Of a stretch of 5,906 nt of DNA, positions 1 to 4,812 are shown piece after piece. The notes beneath the pieces are model-generated. The model ran no database searches. It worked only from the letters and a program-made list of their open reading frames with translations, and was not told where the DNA came from. The position numbers and the translations under genes were made by a program. The stretch is from an uncultured Eubacteriales bacterium. Its GTDB lineage: Bacteria; Bacillota; Clostridia; Oscillospirales; UMGS1783. How positions within the stretch are numbered: position 1 is the stretch's first letter; each line of letters starts with the position of its first letter. The stretch spans positions 1 to 5,906 of the forward strand of contig USJY01000099.1 of NCBI GenBank assembly GCA_900555065.1, in the 5' to 3' direction.

Positions 1-262
1 CGGCACGGGCGGGGGCGGCGGCACGGCTTGGCGAAAAACAATAACCCGCCCTATCTTTTAACTGCTCAGGAAACAACGGCAAAGCGTCGCAATACGGCGA
101 ACCGTTCCCGTACGTCCAGCGTATTTCTCAAGCTGCGGGCGGCATAGCACGGGACGGCTGTCTGCCCTTGTATTATGCGCTGCGTGCACGCCGTGGCTTC
201 GCCAGCGAAATTGCAAAGCGCAGCACGATGTGGTATAGTAGGATACGAAAGGATGTGAGCGT
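1..262. other. Left-edge stretch without a convincing gene
   Basis: No reading frame here has a good start, ribosome binding site and protein-like composition. The plus strand could carry the last residues of a gene entering from the left. One frame reads a glycine-rich tail to a TAA at 59-61, and another reads an Ala/Arg-rich tail to a TAA at 42-44; nothing decides between them. GGGCGGG (7-13) can pair with CCCGCCC (45-51) across a long loop, followed by TATCTTTT, which is at best a weak terminator for such an upstream gene. The minus-strand open frames here have no supporting signals. The only feature I trust is the promoter at its right end (211-239). Confidence 0.5.
211..239 (+). promoter_or_regulatory. 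Promoter of the small zinc-ribbon gene
   Basis: A -35-like TTGCAA (211-216, 4 of 6 to consensus) is separated by exactly 17 bases from TATAGT (234-239, 5 of 6). A TG dinucleotide one base before the hexamer (231-232) makes an extended -10. Transcription would start near 245-247, only about 17 bases before the ATG at 263, leaving just room for the ribosome binding site AAAGGA (248-253). Spacing, extended -10 and position upstream of a gene with a good ribosome binding site all agree. A start site has not been measured. Confidence 0.7.
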
Positions 263-484
263 ATGGTTTGCCCACGGTGCGGAAGCGAAGCGGTAACCGC
301 GCAGGCCGTTACGACAGAAAAAACGAAGTACAGGAGCTGCTGCAGCTGGTTTTTGTGGATTCTACTTGCCATATGCACCTGCGGGCTGATTCTCATTATC
401 CCCGCCGTGCGCAGCAGCCGGACGAAAACGAAAACCCGCGTTATGGCGATCTGCCAAAACTGCGGCAGGTCATGGTACCTGTAA
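263..484 (+). CDS. Small membrane-associated zinc-ribbon protein, LITAF-like architecture
   Basis: A 73-residue protein with two Cys-x-x-Cys knuckles at its ends: CPRCG at residues 3-7 and CQNCG at 64-68. Between them lie a hydrophobic stretch (about residues 28-48, with two Trp and extra Cys at 26, 27, 38 and 40) and then a basic segment (Arg/Lys-rich, 50-59). A zinc ribbon split by a hydrophobic helix is the layout of the LITAF domain, a known family in which one zinc ion is held by the two knuckles and the helix dips into the membrane. The C-terminal His that often precedes the second knuckle in eukaryotic LITAF is not seen. The ATG is chosen because AAAGGA lies 9 bases upstream and the first knuckle begins at residue 3. 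It appears monocistronic, with its own promoter (211-239). Function is unknown; a generic single-TM zinc-ribbon protein is the alternative. I am confident it is a gene and less so of the family. Confidence 0.8.
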   Translation: MVCPRCGSEAVTAQAVTTEKTKYRSCCSWFLWILLAICTCGLILIIPAVRSSRTKTKTRVMAICQNCGRSWYL

Positions 485-529
485 CAGCATACAACCGTTG
501 GAAATATACAGAAATCTTTCCGCACGCCC

Positions 530-559
530 TTGACGAAAAACGCCGAACGGGAGTACAAT
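530..559 (+). promoter_or_regulatory. Probable promoter of the nucleoside hydrolase gene
   Basis: TTGACG (530-535, 5 of 6 to the -35 consensus) and TACAAT (554-559, 5 of 6 to the -10) are separated by 18 bases, within the normal range. The site lies in the gap after the zinc-ribbon gene and points at the nucleoside hydrolase. Transcription would begin near 565-567, just before the hairpin at 571-611, so that hairpin would sit in the mRNA leader. This is a sequence match only. Confidence 0.6.
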
Positions 560-570
560 AAAAAGCATGT

Positions 571-611
571 GAAAACCGGCGTCAGGCCGCGGCGGCCTGC
601 GCGGTCTTTTG
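571..611 (+). terminator. U-tailed GC-rich hairpin: terminator or leader attenuator
   Basis: CAGGCCG (583-589) and CGGCCTG (593-599) form a perfect 7-bp stem around a CGG loop. A few bases out, AAAACCG (572-578) can pair with CGGTCTTTT (603-610) with small mismatches, extending the structure and ending in a short U run (TCTTTT, 605-610). The simplest reading is the intrinsic terminator of the zinc-ribbon gene, 86 bases after its stop. It lies downstream of the promoter-like pair at 530-559 and 46 bases before the hydrolase start, so it could instead act as an attenuator or a stabilising 5' hairpin. The A-run before the stem also lets it work on the other strand. Confidence 0.6.
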
Positions 612-656
612 AGGCGGACAGAAATTTACGCTACGGACAGAGGATATGGAACAGGC

Positions 657-1556
657 ATGGAAAAAATTCTGCTTGACACGGATATTGGCGGGGACATTGA
701 CGACGCGGTCTGCCTCGCCTATTTGCTGCGGGAGCCGCAGTGCGAACTTCTGGGAATAACGACCGTTTGCGGCCAGCCGCAAAGGCGGGCGGAAATAGCC
801 GACGCGATCTGCAGGAGCGCGGGCAGGGACATTCCGATCGCCGCGGGGCTGGACACAACGCTGCAGCCGGTCCCGGTATATCCCACGCCGGACGGCGCCC
901 GCGCGCTAAAACGCTGGCCGCACAGCGCTTTTGAAAAAGCGGATGCGCCGGCGTTTTTATACCGAATCATCCGGGAAAACCCGCACGCCGTTACTTTGAT
1001 CGGCATTGGAAACATGACAAATATTGCGACGCTGTTCAGCGCGTATCCCGACGCGCCGGCGCTGTTGAAAGGCCTGTATGTTATGAACGGATATTTCGGC
1101 GCAAAGGCGCTGCCCGCGCCGTATTACAACTGGAACGCATGGGCCGATCCGCTCGCTTCTCACAACGTATTTCAGGCGGAGGTGGCGGTGCACAGGGCCA
1201 TTCCGCTGGAGGTTACGGACACGCTCACGGTAGACGCGGCGCAGGCCGGCAGGATTCTGCCGGCGGACAGCCGGCTTATGCGCGCTGTATTCGACTTTGG
1301 CGGCGCATGGCTGGAAAGCGCGGGGACGCTGACCTTACACGATCCGCTGGCCGCCGTCGCTGTTTTTCACCCGGACATATGCAGCTTTGAAAGAGGGCGG
1401 GTCCGGGTGGAAACAGAGCTGGAAGGCAGTATGGGCGCGACCGCGTTTGCCGCCGATCCGGACGGAAATGTGGAGATTGCCAGAACTGTGGCGCGGGAGC
1501 GGTTTTACGAGATTCTGTTCGAGACGCTGCGGGGAGCGTCCGCGCCGGACGGCTGA
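657..1556 (+). CDS. Nucleoside hydrolase (IUNH family)
   Basis: A 299-residue enzyme expected to split the N-glycosidic bond of ribonucleosides into free base and ribose, in the cytoplasm, for salvage or carbon supply. The N-terminus carries the calcium-site signature DTDIGGDIDD (residues 7-16), the form with two extra residues between the first and last Asp compared with the classic DxDPGxDD. Further family marks are IGNMTN in mid-protein, NWNAWADP (158-165) in the ribose-binding region, and HDPLA (228-232), whose Asp is the usual last calcium ligand. Length is close to the family's roughly 310 residues and there is no signal peptide. The frame is open upstream to a TTG at 609, but the ATG at 657 puts the signature at the expected distance and has AGAGGA (639-644), 12 bases away, a slightly long spacing. 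It ends in tandem stops TGA TAA. Base preference (purine, pyrimidine or both) cannot be read from sequence. Confidence 0.93.
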   Translation: MEKILLDTDIGGDIDDAVCLAYLLREPQCELLGITTVCGQPQRRAEIADAICRSAGRDIPIAAGLDTTLQPVPVYPTPDGARALKRWPHSAFEKADAPAFLYRIIRENPHAVTLIGIGNMTNIATLFSAYPDAPALLKGLYVMNGYFGAKALPAPYYNWNAWADPLASHNVFQAEVAVHRAIPLEVTDTLTVDAAQAGRILPADSRLMRAVFDFGGAWLESAGTLTLHDPLAAVAVFHPDICSFERGRVRVETELEGSMGATAFAADPDGNVEIARTVARERFYEILFETLRGASAPDG

Positions 1557-1620
1557 TAAGGCGCGCGCCGTTTGCAGGAGAATGCGGAGGAACGCGTCTG
1601 ACCGCCGCAAAAAAATGAAC

Positions 1621-1634
1621 GGCCCCTGAGGGCC
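1621..1634 (+). promoter_or_regulatory. Short hairpin just before the zupT ribosome binding site
   Basis: GGCCC (1621-1625) and GGGCC (1630-1634) pair around a CTGA loop. No U-run follows on the plus strand (the next bases are GATTGGGGATTT), so it is not a standard terminator for the hydrolase. It stands 4 bases before the probable zupT ribosome binding site GGGGA (1639-1643). The CCCC at 1623-1626 could instead pair with the GGGG at 1639-1642, but that alternative is only 4 bp. It may be an mRNA processing or translation-tuning element, or chance. The gap from 1557 to 1652 shows no clear promoter, so zupT may be co-transcribed with the hydrolase. Confidence 0.35.
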
Positions 1635-1652
1635 GATTGGGGATTTGCCTAT

Positions 1653-2462
1653 ATGAATCACATATTATATGCGTTCGCGCTGACCCTGTTCGCAGGGCTT
1701 GCAACAGGCAGCGGAAGCGCGCTCGCCCTGTTCGCAAAACGGACAAACTACAAGTTCCTATCCTTTTGTCTCGGCTTTTCCGCCGGGGTCATGGTCTATG
1801 TCTCCATGGTGGAGATCTTTGCCGAAGCGCAGGACTCTCTTACCGGCGCGCTGGGCCTGAAGCCCGGGTCATGGGCTGCCGTCGGCGCGTTTTTCGGGGG
1901 CATGCTGCTCATCGCGCTGATTGACAAGCTGATTCCAAGCTATGAAAACCCGCACGAGATCAAGCCGCCGGGGGCTGAACCGGATGGAGACGGGCCCGCG
2001 CACGGCAAGCACAAGCTGATGCGGGTGGGCGTGTTTACCGCCCTCGCCATCGCTGTCCACAACTTCCCAGAGGGGATGGCAACCTTTATTTCGGCATTGC
2101 AGCAGCCGTCTATCGCGGTGCCGGTGGCGGTTGCGATCGCCATACACAACATTCCGGAAGGGATCGCCGTTTCCATCCCGATCTATTACGCGACGGGGAA
2201 CCGGAAGCGGGCGTTTCTCTACTCGTTCCTGTCCGGACTGTCAGAACCGCTGGGGGCGCTCGTCGGATATCTTGTGCTGCGGCCTTTCCTCAACGACGTG
2301 CTGTTCGGCATTGTGTTTGCCGCCGTCGCGGGCATTATGGTGTTCATATCCCTCGACGAACTGCTGCCTTCTGCGCGGGAGTACGGCGAGCATCACCTGT
2401 CCATCTACGGGCTGACGAGCGGCATGGCGGTTATGGCCGTCAGCCTGCTGCTGTTCCTGTAA
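1653..2462 (+). CDS. zupT: ZIP-family divalent metal transporter ZupT
   Basis: A 269-residue inner-membrane importer of zinc and, in characterised ZupT proteins, other divalent metals such as iron, manganese and cobalt. About eight hydrophobic segments are visible (near residues 4-28, 36-58, 74-94, 125-147, 154-180, 188-210, 216-236 and 250-269). The metal-site motifs are intact: HNFPEG (136-141) in segment 4 and HNIPEG (165-170) in segment 5. GLSEPLGA (195-202) and SLDELLP (233-239) match conserved ZupT positions. The loop before segment 4 (about 98-124) carries three His plus Asp and Glu and is the usual variable cytoplasmic loop. The ATG at 1653 follows GGGGA (1639-1643) at 9 bases and starts right at segment 1. 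Length is close to E. coli ZupT (257). No Fur- or Zur-like operator is evident in the 96-base upstream gap. Exact metal preference is not determinable. Confidence 0.93.
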   Translation: MNHILYAFALTLFAGLATGSGSALALFAKRTNYKFLSFCLGFSAGVMVYVSMVEIFAEAQDSLTGALGLKPGSWAAVGAFFGGMLLIALIDKLIPSYENPHEIKPPGAEPDGDGPAHGKHKLMRVGVFTALAIAVHNFPEGMATFISALQQPSIAVPVAVAIAIHNIPEGIAVSIPIYYATGNRKRAFLYSFLSGLSEPLGALVGYLVLRPFLNDVLFGIVFAAVAGIMVFISLDELLPSAREYGEHHLSIYGLTSGMAVMAVSLLLFL

Positions 2463-2479
2463 GCGCGAATTGCCGTCCG

Positions 2480-2510
2480 GGGGACGCTGCTTTAGCAGCG
2501 TCCCCTATTT
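2480..2510 (+). terminator. Intrinsic terminator of zupT
   Basis: GGGGACGCTGCT (2480-2491) and AGCAGCGTCCCC (2494-2505) are a perfect 12-base inverted repeat with a TT centre, so the RNA stem is effectively 11 bp with a TTTA loop. A short TATTT tract follows (2506-2510). It begins 17 bases after the zupT stop. The stem is very stable; the U-tract is short. Confidence 0.88.
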
Positions 2511-2524
2511 GCGTGCGCACGCAA
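2509..2524. repeat. 16-bp perfect palindrome TTGCGTGCGCACGCAA
   Basis: The sequence reads identically on both strands with no spacer. It starts at the last bases of the zupT terminator tract. It could be a dimer-binding DNA site or a second weak transcript-end structure; the lack of a loop makes it poor as an RNA hairpin. No promoter that it would control is visible nearby. Confidence 0.5.
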
Positions 2525-2720
2525 CGGTATACGGAAGCCGGACGTGGTTATTTTATTGAACGCGCGATGACAGAGAATGCTGCGGGCGAGAGAATGCGCC
2601 GCATTGCGGGACACTGTATGGTGGACGGCTGTCCGGCAGGATACAGCGTGAAACGGCATCGACGGCACGGGAACCGTAACACAGGAAACGGTTGTTTGCA
2701 CGCCGGGTGGCGCACAAGTG
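2525..2720. other. Spacer between convergent terminators, no gene seen
   Basis: About 200 bases between the zupT terminator and the galactosidase terminator. Open frames cross it on both strands, but none has a ribosome binding site with a proper start or a recognisable protein sequence. The one structure is a weak inverted repeat, AACCGT (2672-2677) and ACGGTT (2688-2693) around a 10-base loop, followed by GTTTGC. It is too short to call a terminator. No tRNA, CRISPR-like repeat or clear promoter was found. Confidence 0.55.
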
Positions 2721-2746
2721 AAAAAGGGCGCCCGCGGGGCGCCCTT
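2721..2746 (-). terminator. Intrinsic terminator of the URO-D/galactosidase operon
   Basis: AAGGGCGCCC (2724-2733) and GGGCGCCCTT (2737-2746) form a perfect 10-bp stem with a 3-base loop. Read on the minus strand, the stem runs into five T residues (complement of the A-run 2721-2725), giving a textbook intrinsic terminator. It starts 17 bases after the stop codon of the galactosidase gene. Confidence 0.9.
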
Positions 2747-2763
2747 GCAAGATTTACAGCACG

Positions 2764-4812
2764 TTAGACTCTTTTGTACGTTATAACGGTGGAACCGCGC
2801 GCGGGCAGGGTGACAGATATACCCTGCTCCATCAGCTCCGCGCCGGAGCGGCTTACTTTCCGCTTTGTGTCGAAGTTGTACACGGCGTAGCACAGCGACT
2901 TTTCCAGGCCGTGCAGGCGGAAAGTGCGCGACGGCGTTTTATCCTGCGCGCGCCGGAAGGCCTGCACAACGCCCCCGCTCAGGTCGGGCCGGTCGAACTG
3001 CCAGGCGGCCCAGCAATCGTCCGCCAGCGAAAACTCGGTGAAGGGGTACAAATCGCCCTGGTAGTACGGTACGATTGCGCGCCACTCGTCGAGAATCGCG
3101 CGCAAATCATCCCACGGGAAGTCGGTCTTACGCACGTCGAGACAACAGGTCATGTGCGGGCTGTACATGCTGCGGATCATATACAGGTCAAGGTCGTAGC
3201 GCATCTCCTCTTTCTTCCACGTCACGCCCTCGATCATGATATTCGAATCCCCGAACAGCAGCCCGGTGCCGTTGAACGGGATCCACTGCGAAAAGCCCAC
3301 GAACTGCGCCTGCTGTTCGTCTGGTACGAACAGCCTGTCGCTGCGGATGAGCGGGACCATGCGTTTCATCACGTCGACGTCATTGCGCCGGCCGCCCGAC
3401 GCGCACGCGTCCATCAGCATACCCGGATGCTTTTCCTGCAGGCCGTCCCAGAAGCGAAGCAGGCCCGATGCGTAGTGGTTTTCGTTTGCGCCGCGCCGGC
3501 CTTCCGTCTCGTGGTTCTCAATATAGGCCAGAGGGTCCGTATTGAAGTCCTGGCGGTAAAAATCCACGCCGTTTTCATCGATGCTCCGGTTGATGAGATC
3601 GGTCATCCAGGCGCAGGCCGACTCGTCGCCGAGGTTGAACAGCGCGCACTTGCTGTTACAGTGATAGCCTTTGGGGTTTTCGGAGATGGGAAAGAAGAGC
3701 CAGTCCCTATGGTTTTCGTAGATCTCCGAACCCTCGTACACCCGTTCCGGCTCGTGCCAGAGTATGGTGCCCACGCCGCGGGAACGGCCGTAGTCGGAGA
3801 TTTCCCGTATGCCGTTTGGGAAACGGCGCTTGTCGTATTTCCAGGTGCCGGTGTGGTACCAGTCGCCGTCGCAGGGATACCAGCCCGCGTCCATCCACCA
3901 GTAGTCAAGGCCGAGGGCGTGGTCGACATAGCCGTCGATAAACTGTTTCTGGTTCTCCGTATTCGCCTCCAGCATCTCGCGGAACTGGTGCGACGAACAG
4001 GCCGCAAGGTTTTTGACGGGCGGGTTCCCGTCCTTCCCGCGCGGCATGTTGTAGCTGAGCATGTAGCGGCGGAACAGGTTGCGCGCGCGTATACACGCGT
4101 CCGACGCGCGCAGGCCGCCCCTGTCCCAAAACAGCAGGACGATGCGCGGGGAGCGGATTTGCTCGCCCGTCCGGTCCATGCCGGCGACGCCGCTGTCCCG
4201 GCCGTAGAGCGTAGTGTCCAGCGTCTGCTGGCCGCACTGGATATGCAGACTGTCGTCCGTACATGCGAACACGGCCTTCCATTGCGCCGGCCAGCCCACG
4301 GCGAGATCGAGTCCGTCCGTGCCCGTCTCAATACAGAAGTAGGGCCATGTCATATTACTGGAACGGCCGCCGATGGGAGACAGGTCGGCCCGGTCGCCCG
4401 GTCGCATGAACAGGTCGATGGGGCGAAAATCGTCCGCCGCGCAGTAGCTGCCCTTTTGGGCGTGGACGACGACGTTCGAAGCGGCAAACCGGTCATTGAG
4501 GGCGCTCAGGCGCACCCGCTGGCTCGCCGTATCGGATATGTTCTTGACATAGACCGTCCACTCGACAACAGGCAGGTCGCGGTAGAGCGTCGCCACCTGC
4601 CGGACTTCGACGCCGCCGGCGGTCCAGCGCTTCTCAATCGTCCGCCTTCTCGCGTCCGACTCCAGTTCGGTCACAGCGGCGGGGCCTGACAGCGCCTGCC
4701 CGCCGTGCGAAAAATCAAAATTCGGATTGGACGCATGTTCAATATGCGTTTCAAAATACTCTTTTGCGCGCCGAAATTCACGCGCCGTAGGCAGCGTCTG
4801 TTCGCGGTTCAT
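2764..4812 (-). CDS. GH36-like alpha-galactosidase
   Basis: A 682-residue retaining glycoside hydrolase of the GH36/clan D type, expected to remove alpha-linked galactose (or GalNAc) from oligosaccharides in the cytoplasm; no signal peptide is seen. An N-terminal beta domain (about 1-265, with VVEWTVYVKN) is followed by a (beta/alpha)8 barrel and a C-terminal beta domain (about 590-682). Barrel marks in order are WWMDAGW (305-311), GTWKYD and RFPNG, LWHEPERV (351-358), and FYRQDFN with the predicted nucleophile Asp422. DACASGGRRND follows, with the predicted acid/base Asp478. The two Asp are 56 residues apart, near the usual GH36 spacing. The ATG at 4812 is preferred over an in-frame GTG at 4821 because GAGGAG (4824-4829) is 11 bases from the ATG but only 2 from the GTG, and the ATG makes an ATGA overlap with the upstream stop. 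Length is close to typical GH36 enzymes of about 700. Specificity (alpha-galactosidase, alpha-N-acetylgalactosaminidase or other) is open. Confidence 0.9.
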   Translation of the reverse strand: MNREQTLPTAREFRRAKEYFETHIEHASNPNFDFSHGGQALSGPAAVTELESDARRRTIEKRWTAGGVEVRQVATLYRDLPVVEWTVYVKNISDTASQRVRLSALNDRFAASNVVVHAQKGSYCAADDFRPIDLFMRPGDRADLSPIGGRSSNMTWPYFCIETGTDGLDLAVGWPAQWKAVFACTDDSLHIQCGQQTLDTTLYGRDSGVAGMDRTGEQIRSPRIVLLFWDRGGLRASDACIRARNLFRRYMLSYNMPRGKDGNPPVKNLAACSSHQFREMLEANTENQKQFIDGYVDHALGLDYWWMDAGWYPCDGDWYHTGTWKYDKRRFPNGIREISDYGRSRGVGTILWHEPERVYEGSEIYENHRDWLFFPISENPKGYHCNSKCALFNLGDESACAWMTDLINRSIDENGVDFYRQDFNTDPLAYIENHETEGRRGANENHYASGLLRFWDGLQEKHPGMLMDACASGGRRNDVDVMKRMVPLIRSDRLFVPDEQQAQFVGFSQWIPFNGTGLLFGDSNIMIEGVTWKKEEMRYDLDLYMIRSMYSPHMTCCLDVRKTDFPWDDLRAILDEWRAIVPYYQGDLYPFTEFSLADDCWAAWQFDRPDLSGGVVQAFRRAQDKTPSRTFRLHGLEKSLCYAVYNFDTKRKVSRSGAELMEQGISVTLPARGSTVITYKRV

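Noticed and set aside
609..656. Longer start (TTG at 609) for the nucleoside hydrolase
   Set aside because: The TTG lies in the 3' arm of the hairpin, there is no ribosome binding site, and the extra 16 residues precede the normal family N-terminus. The ATG at 657 fits better.
1582..1629. 15-codon leader peptide between the hydrolase and zupT
   Set aside because: AGGAG stands only 1 base before the ATG, too close to be used, and the Arg/Lys-rich peptide has no run of a regulatory amino acid. Its stop falls in the loop of the 1621-1634 hairpin, which is probably chance.
1609..1634. Minus-strand terminator (stem GGCCC/GGGCC followed by a T7 run on the minus strand)
   Set aside because: The stem is only 5 bp, the T-run is separated from it by several bases, and no minus-strand gene ends here.
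147..2632. Shared 11-base string GGACGGCTGTC near 155 and near 2615
   Set aside because: At this length several chance matches are expected in a window of nearly 6 kb, and the flanks do not match, so it is not evidence of a repeat element.
2492..2893. 133-codon minus-strand and 84-codon plus-strand open frames in the convergent spacer
   Set aside because: They run through two clear terminator hairpins or into the end of the galactosidase gene, lack ribosome binding sites and have no recognisable protein features.
2911..4689. 592-codon open frame on the plus strand opposite the galactosidase gene
   Set aside because: Its codons are exactly in register with the minus-strand gene, so it stays open simply because that GC-rich gene avoids TTA, CTA and TCA codons. 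The translation is Val/Ala/Arg-rich with no domain-like pattern and no ribosome binding site, while the minus strand carries full GH36 motifs.
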